Source: Diogma glabrata
Lineage: Eukaryota > Arthropoda > Insecta > Diptera > Cylindrotomidae
Direction: 5' to 3'
Assembly (NCBI GenBank): GCA_963693315.1
Contig: OY856186.1
Span: 303,558,586-303,622,585, forward strand
DNA: 64,000 nucleotides
Positions 33,205-45,973 of this stretch are shown one piece after another. Made by a program: the position numbers and the translations under genes. Numbering within the stretch: the stretch's first letter is position 1; the number at the start of each line of letters is the position of its first letter. Below the pieces are notes generated by a model. It worked only from the letters and a program-made list of their open reading frames with translations, ran no database searches and had not been told where the DNA came from.

Positions 33205-35200
33205 GGGTGGTAAAAATACACTTAAAATAGCACTTTTTTTTAACAATAACTAAAAAACTGTGCATCGCAGAATTCTAAAAAATGTTGCAATGTTTCTTAA
33301 ATTAAGTGTTCTTTCAAATGACACCCCAGTCGTTTGGTTCCAAAAAAGTTTTTTTTACCCTCCCTATACCCATCCCCTAAACACTGAGAAATATAATTAT
33401 TTGAGAGTTCGCTATAATTTTCGTTCAAAATATAGCAAACTTCCTGTCTCTATGAATTTTTTAAATTTTTTCTGTCAATCAGTGTCGAAACGTAGGGGGG
33501 GGGAACGGTCTGGAATTTACACATTTTTTAGAATAACTCCAAAACTGTGTACCGCAAAATTCTAAAAAAAATTGCAATGTTTTTAAAATTTGGTGTTCTT
33601 TCAAATGATACACCACCCGCTTGGGTCAAAAAAAGTTTTTTTTTACCACCTTTACACCCATCCCCTAAACACACTGAAATATAATTATTTGAGAGTTCGC
33701 TATAATTTTCGTTCAAAATATAGCGATCTTCCTGTCTCTATGAATTTTTTCAATTTTTTATGTCAATCAGTGTCGAAACGTAGGGGGGGGGGACGGTCTG
33801 GAATTTGCACGTTTTTTAGAATAACTCAAAAACTGTGTACCGTCAAATTCTATTAAAAATTGCAATGTTTTGGAAATTTAATGCTCTTTCAAATGATACC
33901 CCACTCGCTTGGGTCAAAAAAAGTCTTTTCTTACCCCCCTTACACCCATCCCCTAAACACACTGAAATATAATTATTTAAGAGTTCGCTATAATTTTCGT
34001 TCAAAATATAGCGAACTTCCTGTCTCTATGAATTTTTTCAATTTTTTCTGTCTATCAGTGTCGAAACGTAGGGGGAGGGGGGAACGGCCTGGAATTTGCA
34101 CATTTTTTAGAATAACTCCAAAGCTGTGTACCGCAAAATTCTAAAAAAAATTGCAATGTTTTGGAAATTTTGTGTTCTTTCAAATGATATCCCACTCGCT
34201 TGGGTCAAAAAAGTTTTTTTTTACCCCCTTACACCCATCCCCTAAACACACTGAAATATAATTATTTGAGAGTTCGCTATAATTTTCGTTTAAAATATAG
34301 CGAACTTCCTGTCTCTATGAATTTTTTCAATTTTTTCTGTCAATCAGTGTCGAACGTAGGGGGGGGGGAACGGTCTGGAATTTGCACATTTTTTAGAATA
34401 ACTCAAAAACTGTGTACCGGAAAATTCTAAAAAAAATTGCAATTTTTTGGAAATTTAGTGTTCTTTCAAATGATACCCCACTCGCTTGGGTCAAAAAAAG
34501 TTTTTTTTAACCCCCTTACACCCATCCCCTAAACACACTGAAATATAATTATTTGAGAGTTCGCTATAACTTTTGTTCAAAATATAGCAAATTTCCTGTC
34601 TCTATGAATTTTTTCAATTTTTTCTGTCTATCAGTGTCAAAACGTAGGGGGGGGGGGCGGTCTGGAATTTGCACATTTTTTAGAATAACTCAAAAACTGT
34701 GTACCGCAAAATTCTAAAAAAATTGCAAAGTGTCTGAAATTCGGTTCTCTTTCAAATGACACCCCACTCGCTTGGGTCAAAAAAGTTTTTTTTTCACCCT
34801 TCCCCACCCCAATCCCTTAAAAGCACAAAAATATAATTATTTGAGAGTTCGCTATATTTTTCGTTCAGAGTTTATCAAACTTTCTGTCTCTCTGAATTTT
34901 TTCAAATTTTTCTGTTAATTAGGCTCGAAATGCAAGGGGGGGGGACCAACTTTTTGTGTCACTTTATTGATAATAATTCAAAAACTATGCATTGCAAAAT
35001 TCTAAAAAATGGCAATATTTCTAAAATCAAGTGTTCTTTCAAATGACACCCCACAATCCACATGACCTGGTTTTAAATGATGTTTTTACCCCTTAACATT
35101 CCCACCCCTTTAATAAATATAGTTATGAGTATCTGCCACTTTTCTATATTTTTCATTGAAAACCTACTCAATTTTCTATCATTCCAAATATATTTCAAGA
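33205..35200 (+). repeat. Satellite array, period about 288 bp, 6-7 units
   Basis: G-runs after CGAAACGTAG recur near 33490, 33780, 34068, 34358, 34645 and 34936. Each unit has ACTGTGTACCGCAAAATTC, TTTCAAATGATACCCCACTCG, CACCCATCCCCTAAACAC and GAGAGTTCGCTATAA. The final units are more diverged. Open frames of about 90 codons repeat from unit to unit, but this follows from the tandem structure. Confidence 0.9.
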
Positions 35201-35594
35201 TTTTCGATCAAGTAGGGTCGGAGTTATTCGGAGCAATAAAACATCAAGAAAACGTCATTTTTCAAAATTATACAAAAAATGATGGGGTGTAAAATTCCAA
35301 AATATATTTTTAAATAATGCTGAAATGAAGCCCTTTTATATGATACCCTACTCGTCTCGATAAAAAAATGTATGTTTTCAAAGGCTTTACATCGTACCTC
35401 CTTAAAACAAACGAACACAACTTTATTTATTTTTTAACCCACCATCTTGTGTGGATAAGTTAGTTTTATAAGCACCTCAAATTTTAAGTTCATCGGATTA
35501 ATGGTTCACGAGATAATCGAAATAATGTTAAAAACGCGTTGTGCTCTCACCAATAGTCTCTCTCGTACTCTCACCGTATAAAAAACGGAACCCT

Positions 35595-35807
35595 AATAAT
35601 GCGTTTTGGAGTAAAAACACGATGTCAGGCTAGAGAAATGGTGTCAGGCCGGAGAAATGTATTTCGGCAGCCTGACACCGAAACTATGTTAAAAAGGGCA
35701 GCCTGACACAGCCTGACAGCAGATTTCGAATCAACGCCGCGAGTTCATCTAGAGGAACAATTCAGATAAGCAGCCTGGCACATATGTCAGGCTGGAGAAA
35801 TAGACAC
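35595..35807. repeat. Right terminal inverted repeat, outer part
   Basis: Complement of the left terminus, with at least six TGTCAGGCTG-type words (such as 35624, 35640, 35660, 35690, 35704, 35785, with up to two mismatches) and GGAGAAAT three times. The terminus is GAGAAATAGACAC, followed by the TSD GTCAGCTC at 35808-35815. Confidence 0.85.
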
Positions 35808-35815
35808 GTCAGCTC

Positions 35816-37345
35816 TTGTTTTTGAGATATTCGCGATATTTGATGGTAAATATCTTATTGCAGTTTTTGGATCTCATATTTTACAAAACTAGCAAATTCA
35901 AAATATTGTGACGATTATGGAAGATGATAGAACACAACAACAATATAGAACATCTTGCGAGAAAATTCTCTTTAGATAAAATAGTTCTACAAAAGAAATA
36001 TAAAAATCAATAAAAGATAACAACGCAACCAAAGCAAACATTTAATAGGAAGTTTTTGTTTTATGGAATAAGAATTTTTTAACGAAAACTATAAGTATTG
36101 GTAAATAAAACAATTGAAAAGAATAGATTTCACACCTAGGTCGATGTCGATATTTGATAGATAGATAATATTTGAAGATCGGTTATTATGTTTATAAAAA
36201 AAGGGTTGCGTTTTGGAATATTATAGTACTATCGAGGCTATTTCATGTAGTATACATATGAGGTGTTGTTTGAGGATAAAAGTAGTATAAATTTGTCAGC
36301 GATTGAATTGAGTATAAAATTGTCAGCGATATATTATAAGTAGAAATTATTGTATAAGTGATATTGTGAAAAATTGTAACAGAATTATAAGTGGTGAATT
36401 ATTGTTGGTATAAGAACAATTAAGGGGAATAGTAATAGGAGAAATATTTTTTGTAAAAATCCATCAAGGATTCTGGAAGTTACACTCGAGAAATTCACGT
36501 TTTTTTAAATTTTTTCATATTCAACGCCATACATTTTTCACAAACAATGATTGTAGATTTTTTATTCCTTTAAACCTATAATAAATTCATTTCCCTTTCT
36601 TTTAAGCTAAAGAACAGGAGTATTGGTGCAGTTTGCACCAAGTTTTCCCAAAATAGGTCAAAACTCAAAATTTGGTAATATTCGATGAAATTAAGTTTTG
36701 AAACGCAAAGCTTACTATTTTGAAATCACATTTTAAGAAATTTTCTTTAAAACATTAAACTTGAATTTTATAAATGAGTTTTATTATTTAAATAATTTTA
36801 ATCGAATATTTTTTGATCGTGCAAAATATATAATAAGTATTTTGGGCATTAAAAGTATTGCCGATTTCAGATATATTAGAGATCTCGACTTCGTCTCGAT
36901 CTCAAAACATATATCCTCGATCGATAAAACACTCTTACTGCCCTTAATACTTTAATAACTATTGTAGTCGTGGATAAAAAAATTTACAATCATTGTTTGT
37001 AATAAAATTTATGGCGTTGCATATGAAAAAAATTTACAAAATGTGCATTTTTCGTAATTTTTTAACTTTTTTTCGAGTGTAATTTCCAGAATCCTTTGTA
37101 GATTATAACAAAAATAGCTCAAATGTTTGTTAGCATCTTTACTATCTTTTGTTTCATTAATTCATTGAATTTGTTTATTTTGTAAAATATGAGATTCAAA
37201 AACCGGAATAACATTTTTTTCACCATTGCGGGTTGAAAAAATTGGGTTTTCGCTGATATCTGAAACAAGAGCTCAAACAATAGCTAATCTAAAAAAATGA
37301 ATATGATAGCAGGTCAAAATACATAAGAAAAGTTGGATTTTATTT
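35816..37345. repeat. Inverted repeat of about 1.5 kb interrupted by the TIR element
   Basis: Segments pair across a centre near 36770: 35816-35900 with 37185-37275 (CAGCTCTTGTTT, TTTTTGGATCTCATATTTTAC), and 36440-36570 with 36965-37105 (GGATTCTGGAAGTTACACTCG, CAACGCCATA, ACAAACAATGATTGTA). 25540-25606 pairs with 37285-37345. So an older foldback-type element was split when the 10-kb transposon landed in its left arm. Confidence 0.7.
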
Positions 37346-37370
37346 AGGGAGATTTTTCTTGTAAACTATT

Positions 37371-38253
37371 TTTTTATTTTATTGAAAGTTAGGCATGTTT
37401 AGTGTTAATAATAACGAGTTATAAATCAACGTCTCTGAATATCCGAAGATACCATGTCAACTAGGATTGGGATTCTAAATTATGTTTCCTTTAGAAATTT
37501 ATGAACGTTGATTTTAGAATTTTGAGGATTAAAATTATCAGGAAAAACCCACACCGGCAAGGAATTCCAAGAGTATGATACTCGAATAAAATAATCACAC
37601 TGAAGGGCTACAATTTTACACTTTGTTATTTGAAACGCAAAAGGATGGGCCACTGTTGTAGCTCTGGTATGACGCAAGAATAATGCAGGCCTCGGTAAAA
37701 TCGATTTGATCTCTTCAGAATCCCGTTCATCCATAACGTATTTATAAAAAATCGTTAAATCAGCAACATTTTTCCTGTGCTGCAATGAATCAAGCTCCTT
37801 AGTAAGATCAGAGTTACCAATCAATTTAATAGCTCTACGCTGCACAGTATCAAAGCATTTCAAACTTGTTACGTACGTTCTCCCTTACATCTGAGAACGG
37901 TACTCCATGCAAGGACGCATAAAAGACTTGTAGACCAAAAGAAGCTGTTCGCTGTTGATCAACTTTTTACAACGTCCTAAAAGAAATTTATGAACGCTAA
38001 CTTTAAAATTTTGCTGATTAAAGCTATCTGGAAATCCCCATGAAGTTAAGGTGTTCCAGAGATGAGAGACTCTGTTGAAAAAATCACGTTGAAAAGCAAC
38101 AGTTATATAACAAAATATCACACAAGAAAAAGAGAGCGAAATTGGTTTAAGAAAGCTGTGCAACTTAAGAAACCTGTTAAGAAATCTGTGAAACCTGTGC
38201 AATTTGATGTCAAGGGCCAAAGAGCCAAGTAGTTTCTGAGATATTGTGTTCAA
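37371..38253 (-). pseudogene. LINE C-terminal region, two joined tails
   Basis: Minus-strand frames encode the C-terminal part of a Jockey/CR1-type LINE. 38253-37885 reads FQRDFFNRVSHLWNTLTSW to VHKFLLG, the usual end of the ORF, and then continues into RCKKLINSEQLLLVYKSFMR PCMEY, which normally lies upstream. 37863-37480 reads CFDTVQRRAIKLIGNSDL, DSLQHRKNVADLTIFYKY, then again SYSWNSLPVWVFPDNFNP to VHKFLKE. So the tail of one copy is joined in frame to the post-RT region of another. The 3' UTR at 37371-37479 matches 2288-2470. Confidence 0.75.
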
Positions 38254-39934
38254 CTACAGACAAACAAACAGCTTTTGATCTCAATATTTTGGGTAACAAT
38301 TGACCTGCACCAGACAAACACACATACAGACGAGATTGTAATCGCATAAACTATCTCTATATTTTTCGATACTTTTTATAAGTGTGTAAAACTCACGCGT
38401 TTTCGAATGCAACGTTGCGTTTAAATTTCAAACGATCGACTTATTTTCGGGCTTTGCAGCTCAATTTTATATGTAAAGATTATCATAAACTTCTTAAATA
38501 TATAATAGCCGTAATGTGCAAAACCAAGAATTGTTTTAGGATGAATCATTTTCCAATGTAAATTGATTTGCTGATTTACACTTTTACTTTACACATGTGA
38601 TCGCAACATAATTGTTTTGTTTTTGACAACTGAGTTGAATGGCTTGGGGTTAGTCAATTCCTAGTCATTCAACAAGAGGGTACAACTAGGTAGCTTCATA
38701 TTCAGCCAATGTTCCAATGAAATTAATCTAAGCTGTCTTCATAACAAGTTAGTTCTCAGGAAATGGTGATATAAAAGCCAACAAAGTCACCGAATTCGCT
38801 CAATACTTCATTTTGTACACCTTGCGTCAGTTTGTCAAAAAGTATAAAATTTTGCTTGAAACTGATGTTTACTACAAAATCGATCTAATTTTTCTAATTT
38901 ATGGCAATTTCTGTTGCAACATTTATGAAATGGCGTACTAGATGACTGATGACTGAAAACTGATTGTATATCAAATAAAAATAGAAATGTTGTTTAATTT
39001 CTAAAAAATAAACAAGTTTATAGCTTCTTACGTGCATTGATCATCATTCATCAGATTAAATTTACTCCTCTTGACTCGATTTCCGCAAACATTTAAAGTT
39101 CAATACATACATAAAATCTCAAATTTAAAATTTTATAGATGATCAAACCCGGCAAGAAGTATACCAAATTTTAACCATGACTAGCATTTATTGTAAAATA
39201 ATAAAACCGATAGTTAAATTTAAAACCAATTACTGGATAATATTGGTATGTTGCTGATGATTGTTAAAGTTAGTGACCAAAACAATTATCACCTTTTATT
39301 GTCACATTGCTTTTGGTTTAAAATCAAAGGATTTTATAGAATCTTACCTTACAGTTAGAGCTAACTTCTAACTACATGGAATACCAAGATGCATTTTTTG
39401 AACTCTGTTTTGATATAAAGAAGTTTATCTATCTGTACAACAAGTTTGCAGTGTATTCATAATTCACCAAAGATTTCAATTTGTTCCCTATGTAGATCGA
39501 AAGCCTCATATTTTATTTAGACGAAAATGGTTTCAAAACTTGAATTATTGAATTAAGCTTCTATCCAATTTAAAATTGATGCTAAATTTCTATCAACTCA
39601 CCCTCGTGCATGCCAAAAAAAACTCAATGTCAGAGATATCAATTATTTAGTTTTTTCGTAGTTTTCGCACACATGTCGCTTCCCTCTCTTAATATATTTC
39701 TAAATCAAAACAATAACTGCAAATTTTGTTAGTATTAGTCCAAACGTTTATTACATCATTTCGCAAAGTAAATTAATCAATTTTGAGTTCTATCTTTTTA
39801 AAATTATCTTATTTGGTAATTTTCATATCATTAAATATCAAAATTCGATCCAGTCAGGAAGGATTTTTTTAAGATTGCAAAAAGGAAACGTACCAACATA
39901 AAAGTTATTAGCAGTATAGTCATATAATTAACCA
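38254..39934. other. Upstream region of the second DUF2236 gene
   Basis: About 1.7 kb without a recognised repeat or gene. TATAAAAG at 38770-38777 is a fair TATA box, and CGTCAGTTTGTC near 38825 shares TCAGTTTGT with the initiator-like site of copy A. The spacing between the two is too long for one core promoter, so neither can be tied firmly to the gene at 39935. It is the longest non-repeat stretch in the window. Confidence 0.4.
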
Positions 39935-41400
39935 ATGGCCAATAATATAACATTAACAAACGATGAAAAAGGTAAGAAACTTAAACAAATCCAAGAACCT
40001 CTCTAAAAAATTTTTTTTCAGAGGCCAAAAATGTATTTTTAAAAATGTACTCAGCTTACGGTGTTCCAATTGATAGTGGAAGTCTAAGCGATCTAAAGTC
40101 ATCTATTCCTGCCTGGTTCAATGAAGAGAAATATAAACGGTACCTTTATATTCGATTGTGTTAGAATAAATTTTGAAAATTTGTAATTCTAGTGGTCAAA
40201 AGTATTATCATGACAATTCTGCAGGAATATCACAAGCAGTCATCGTTGGTCTTATTTGCACCCTAGCCGATCCAGGTATATTGGATGTATTGCACAGTAC
40301 AGGAAAATCATCTACTCCAGACACGGCCAGACTACGATACGTTGAAACTATTTTGCATCAAAAAACATGGTACGACTACGAATTAAACCGAAATTCCAGG
40401 TAAAGAGATAATTCAAAAATACATTACGAGAATATTATACTTGAAGAATAGGTTTCTCCATAGGTCATGGAAGTCACTCAATAAAGTTCGTCGATTGCAT
40501 TTAATCCATAACACTAAATCACTGAAAACTGGAACTGGAATTATTTCGCAAACAGAAATTGCAATGACATTATTTGTGTTTATGGGTTTAACAATAGCTA
40601 GACCAACTCATTTTAATATTCCTGATGAAAACACGGCCGACCGAGAAGGATTTATACACTTTTGGGCTGTCATGGGACATGTTATTGGCTTAAAGGATGA
40701 ATATAACTATTGTTTACTAAGTCTAGACGTTTGTAGACTAGTTTGCGATATTATTATTCGATATGTTTGTCTACCACTTCTTCAATTTGAACCACCGTTA
40801 TTCAAACAAATGGCTAGTGCTGCTGTTGATGGACTTGGAGGTCTTTCACCCATTTTTACATATGATTCGTTTTTATATTTGTCTAAAAGATCTTGCAGTA
40901 TAACCGGCTATCAATACCGAATAGACATTTCGAAGGAAAATTTAATCAAAGATGTATTCACAAAAGACGAGATTCAAACTTTACGGAGCTATGTTTTTCG
41001 TTGTGAACATGCAGTTAAAGACTCAATACGATTTTTTCCAGAACGAATTCATATTGTTGAGATTGTCAAAGATAATAATAATTTGACTAGCCCAATTTAT
41101 GATGAAGAAGAACAAAGGTATAATAATCACATTGAAGCATACCGAAAAGAATTGGGATTGGAAAAAGATGATAAATTTGTAATTAAAACTATTCAACATG
41201 AACACTATCAATTACAACTAAGTGACACGAAGTTTCAAACTCTACCCTTTCGTGTCAAAATGTCAATTCGCCTAAAAGTGTTTTTGTTTTGGATAAATGA
41301 TAATTATGTGGGTTCTTTTCTAAACAGATTTTTAATTAAAAACTTGGAAAAAAAGTTTCAGAATTATTTGATGGCAAATTCAAAATCTTCATTATATTAA
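39935..41400 (+). CDS. DUF2236 / mpaB-type oxygenase-like protein, copy B
   Basis: Exons 39935-39971, 40022-40139, 40193-40399 and 40464-41400 join to 433 codons including TAA (432 residues). All introns are short (50-64 nt) with GT/AG ends. The product belongs to the DUF2236 family (ER-bound oxygenase mpaB / rubber oxygenase catalytic domain), which in insects is a little-studied multigene family. Landmarks: HDNSAGISQAV, RYVETILHQKTWYDYE, SWKSLNKVRRLHL (122-134), QTEIAMTLFVFMGLTIARP, ADREGFIHFWAVMGH (179-193). His186 and His193 are candidate heme ligands (inference). No signal peptide is seen. The C-terminal RLKVFLFWINDNYVGSFL is hydrophobic and may lie on a membrane. Exon count and phases equal those of copy A at 7204. 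The substrate is unknown. Confidence 0.88.
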
Positions 41401-41437
41401 AAATAAATATTTTATTTTTTACATAGTTGGTTTAGGT

Positions 41438-41443
41438 AATAAA
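41438..41443 (+). terminator. Polyadenylation signal of copy B
   Basis: AATAAA lies 38 bases after the stop. Another at 41402-41407 is very close to the stop and less likely. Confidence 0.5.
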
Positions 41444-42935
41444 AGCAAATTCTTGCATGGTTTAACAAGCTTGATTTGTTTTTCTTAATTTTAACCGGTT
41501 TAATGGTTTAATAAATATTTCTTTGCTACACTAACACTAGGGAGAAAGCGTTCCTTGTTGTACCAGGAACGCAAGAACCGAGTGGATGGTGAGGACAAGG
41601 ATGCCAAAACATTACTGGATCATCGTTTACATTTTTGAATATGTAAACCATGAACAAGGCAAATAGTTACCTGAATAAATAAAAACAGCATATATGTTCT
41701 GTTTTCCCCATCAGGATTGTAAATCAATAATTGCTCGTAAAGGTTTTTCTAATAATAATTATTTTACAACAGAACAAACACAATCCATACAATAAAACTT
41801 GATTTGCGAGCAAAACCAACAATTATAATTCGTTGATATAGAGGTCGCGGCTGCTTTCAGATTTCAGAACATTTTCCGTAAGAAAAATTGAGCACTTATA
41901 TCGTTCATTTATCTTTTATTGACATGTTTTCTGTTATTTGCCCCAAAATATTATTTTTATTGGATAAGACTTAGTGCTTCTTGATATGACGATCCTAATA
42001 AAATACAGTAAGACACTGAACAAAAACGGGAAAGTGTTAAATGTTTTTAAAAAAAGTTTAAATATGGAGATCTTTTTTAATTTGGTTTGGTGATCATATT
42101 TTACTCGGTTACTGCCAGTCAGATATGGGTAATTCTTTTATAAACAGAACACCTTTTTGACCGACCCATTTTTGATTTGGCTGAAATTTTTTTAGGGGGT
42201 TTTTATCGAAAAAAAAAGATATACGTGTTGGAAGATTTTTTTTTTTTTGAAAATAGAGCTGTTCTTTATTTCGTTATTTTTGACTTGAAGACTTATTTTC
42301 AAAAATTCATAACTTCTTTTTTATAGAAGATAGATAGATGCTTTTTCCTTTTAAGTAGATTTCATATAAAAATCTACCTATTTTTATTTAAAAGTTAAAA
42401 GATGGAATTTTTAAAAAATAAATAGTTTTAACTAAAGTTATTAACAAATTCCTATTGTTATAAGCAAATAAAATCTTAAAATTAAATTATAACCATTGCT
42501 CATGAAATTAGTTTTTAGTATAATCATAGTATTCAACTCAACGTTCAATTTCCTATAAAAAGTATTTTTTTTAAATAGAGAAATGATATTTACTGAAAAC
42601 TTTTTTATGGGTTCTATATAAACAAAACGATATACTTGTTTGAGGATTTTTTCTTTGTTTTTAGGGGAAATAGAGCGGATCTAAATTTCGAGAATTTTTT
42701 GATTTTTGGCTTGAAGACTTGTTTTCAAAGTTCATAACTTCATAAAGTATATTAATTGAAATTCATAAAGCATATTAATTGAAAATAGAAAAGGTATAAA
42801 AATTTAAATAATACCAAATGGTTTTCGTCATTGTACGGTACCATAAAGACGCAAAACGATTAACATATAAAATTTTTCGAAATCATGGAGCTGTGACTAA
42901 TTATTATTTATTTTACTAAAAAATAACAATAGTTC
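41444..42935. repeat. Spacer with repeats related to 46715-47610
   Basis: 41530-41640 holds a more GC-rich stretch without recognised coding sense. 42115-42440 and 42545-42760 share GGGTAATTCTTTTA, TTTTTGATTTGGCTGAAATTTTT, AAAGATATACGTG and GACTTGAAGACTTATTTTCAA with each other and with the Tigger-like element interior at 46720-46930. Nothing else is supported. Confidence 0.55.
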
Positions 42936-44816
42936 GCTTATAGGCCAATAGAATAACGGAAAAAGATATGGCTTACGTGTTGTTGCTCGTAACAGGTCAG
43001 AAATTTTTTAGGGTACTCACATAATGGACATGCCGAGTCCACTCGCCCAGCACCTGGGGACTGGAGTTATGCAACAAAGTGTGCTGGAAATTTTTTTTTG
43101 CTTCCTTGTAAGCGATATAACTCGTAAATGGTGCACTTTAGGATACTGGTGCCATGGAATTTTTTTGCTCCTTAAATGTTTTTCTATAACTTAAAATAAA
43201 AAAAAAAACAAACATAATTTGTTTTGTTGCAAATTTTTGCGAAAAATGGCGAAAAAATGTCTAAAAATCGATGTTTTTCAATTGAATTTAGTTATTTGCA
43301 AATAATTGTTTATAACACAATTGACCCCTTTATCTTGTAGCAGAAACCTCAACGAAAAAAGTAAGGTTCAGAGCGTTTCATTCGGCCTGATAGTTTTTGC
43401 ACAATTCCATTTTGCACTTAATGCCCCTAAAAAAGTTGTTTACTTTGAGCAGGCCGCAAGGTCTGAGTTTTTATCCGATCGCACTCTGCTTGACGGAAAT
43501 TGAAAGGGTGTAGTGTCAGCTTTAAATAACATCTATGTTGCCTATACCCATATTCAATATTAACAATAACTACAGTCGTTTGAAAAACCCGCGAAAATTC
43601 CTTAGTTGCAAAATAAAATTTCTCAACGAATTTTCCACTTAACGAGATGCGGTTTTAAAATTTGCAAATCCCTTAGAAAACCGAAGATTTAAAAAGAAAC
43701 CTCTTTAACATGATTTGGACCGAGTTATGGCACAGTTTGTTTTTGAAACCACGATTGTAACATTGATTTTGTATGCCATATATCGACTGCAGGAACCGAG
43801 AATTTCCCTCCAAAATGATACTGTTGTGCTCACAAGATGCTGGGTCTGTGCCTACCCAACACGCGATTGGTTACTCTCACTACTGCTTGTAACGTACTCT
43901 ATGAAAAAATAAAACGTCCTGTTTAGTATACGTAAAACGTACGTAGCGACACGATGTATAATTGAGTATTATTGTAATGACAAATAAATTTAATGAAAAA
44001 GTAATGAACTACTTATGTGTAATCATGTCCCAAATCATGTTAGAGAGGTCTATTTTCTAAAATCTGAGGTTTTCTAAGCACTTTGCAAATTTTAAAAACG
44101 CATCTCGTTAAGTTGAAAATCCGTTGAGAAATTTAATTTTACAACTAAGGAATTTTCGCGGTTTTTTGAACCACTGTAATTGTTATTAATATTGAATATG
44201 GGTATAGGCAACATAGATGCTATTTAAAGCTGACACTACATCCTTTCAATTCTCGTCAAGCAGATTGCGATTGGATGAAAACTCAGACCTTGCGGCCTGC
44301 CCAAAGTTAACAACTTTTTTAGGGGCACTAAGTGCAAAATGGAATTGTGCAAAAACTATCAGGCCGAATGAAACGTTCTGAAGTTTACTTTTTTTGTTGA
44401 GGTTTCTGCTACAAGACAAAGGTGTCAATTATGTTATAAACAATTATTTGCAAATAACTAAATTCAATTGAAAAACATCGATTTTTAGACATTTTTTCGC
44501 CATTTTTCGCAAAAATTTGCAACAAAACAAATTATTTTTGTTTTTTTTTTTATTTTAAGTTATAGAAAAACATTTAAGGAGCAAAAAAATTCCATGGCAC
44601 CAGTATCCTAAAGTGCACCATTTACGAGTTATATCGCTTACAAGGAAGCAAAAAAAAATTTCCAGCACACTTTGTTGCATAACTCCAGTCCCCAGGTGCT
44701 GGGCGAGTGGACTCGGCATGTCCGTTATGTGAGTACCCTACCCCAGAGATTAAAAAAATTTCTGACCTGTTACCAACAACAACACGTACAATCCGTAATT
44801 CTATTGGCCTATAAAG
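42936..44816. mobile_element. Foldback element, about 0.79-kb arms
   Basis: The left arm 42936-43722 and right arm about 44025-44816 are reverse complements over nearly their whole length (CTTATAGGCCAATAGAAT at the ends; CGAGTCCACTCGCCCAGCAC; GTGCACTTTAGGATACTGG; AACATGATTTGG at the inner edges). The spacer is about 300 bp. Each arm holds a 60-65-codon frame with the run FGLIVFAQFHFAL, which follows from symmetry. No TSD is clear. It is probably a non-autonomous DNA element. Confidence 0.85.
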
Positions 44817-45866
44817 TTTTACATGGAAAATAAGATCCAACTTTGTTTTTGGATCTCAGTATGCATGTGAAACTTATGCGGATCTGGATCACACGGTTTC
44901 GTGAAATGCAGCTAATGTATCGAAACACGTTGTGATTGGTTTTGTTATACAAAAAATGAGAATTGAATCAAAGTATATAGAGCTTATAAAAAAAATATTT
45001 AAGATTTTCAAAAAACTCTTTTCATGGCCTGTCAATGGCCTAAATTGCACACATACTCTACACGTTATGTATATCAAACGACGCCTCTCATTATTCTTCA
45101 GAAATATTGAAAGACTTATAGAGTGAAATCAAACGTTTTAAGTATTAAAATTGTAAAAAAATGAATATTTAGAAAACATTCACAGGGCAGCAGCCCAGTT
45201 CTTTATGACACATGTCCCAGAATTTAACCAGTTCGACTTAACAATCACACAAATTGTCTGGTGTAAGAGTTTTCCAAAGCGAATACTGACTAGCATACAC
45301 AATTTGGTTTTTGTAACACATGCACAAAAAATATTCAATTTTGTACTAGAATAGAATAAAAGAAAAATCTACTTTTCCGCATATATGACCACAAAATATT
45401 TTGTATGCCTGGCACGCACGCCGCCTGCATGTGAGATTTGTGGTTAAATCCATCCTAAATAAAATATTTTTATAGCATTAAAATATCAAAATAATAATTT
45501 AAATAACTTATCATATAGTAAAAACAACTTAAACACAACCCAAAATCATTTGAATTGCAAGAAAAAATAATTATTTTGGGTTTTCAAAAAAACCTGTTGT
45601 TAAAATTGTAAACAGCTGTTAGTTGGATTACTATGTTTTTTATAAATCCGTTGTTGGATTGTTATGTTTATTTTTTTAAAATGTTAACAGTTTAGTACAA
45701 TTTAGCAGCGAGCTAGTATAATTTACAACTATTACAAAGAAGATGGCGCCCTTTAATTATTTAAATATGTATCTTAAATTTGTTTATAACTTTGTTAAAT
45801 AAATGATTAAATTAACAATTAAATAAATATTTATGAATTTTATGCATTTGTTACAAAAAATAGCGT
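44817..45866. other. AT-rich stretch with no recognised gene
   Basis: Short open frames of about 60 codons have no motif. GCACGCACGCCGCCTGCATG near 45410 is a small GC-rich patch. No relation to other repeats was seen. Confidence 0.4.
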
Positions 45867-45973
45867 GTATTACTAGTGCGAATGCGTTTTCCAAACGTGA
45901 GTTATTGCAGCTCTCCCTACGGTCGTGCTGCAAACTAACTCTTGTTTGGAAAATGCATTCGCACTTGTAATAC
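45867..45973. repeat. Hairpin with CpG-rich loop (CTCCCTACGGTCG)
   Basis: Stems GTATTACTAGTGCGAATGCG... and ...TGCATTCGCACTTGTAATAC pair over about 45 bp, including TTTTCCAAACGTGAGTTA with TAACTCTTGTTTGGAAAA and TTGCAGC with GCTGCAA. The loop CTCCCTACGGTCGT shares its core with the 21758-21890 hairpin. Confidence 0.9.

Noticed and set aside
33260..34430. Repeated 76-101-codon frames with the same protein pattern
   Set aside because: The pattern repeats because the DNA is a 288-bp tandem array. Frames shift with G-run length, and there is no start context or domain.
38770..38830. Firm promoter for the second DUF2236 gene
   Set aside because: TATAAAAG and TCAGTT are present but 50-60 bp apart and more than 1 kb from the ATG, so the link is not supported.
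43306..44428. Gene family of two small proteins in opposite sense
   Set aside because: The two frames are mirror images within the arms of one foldback element.
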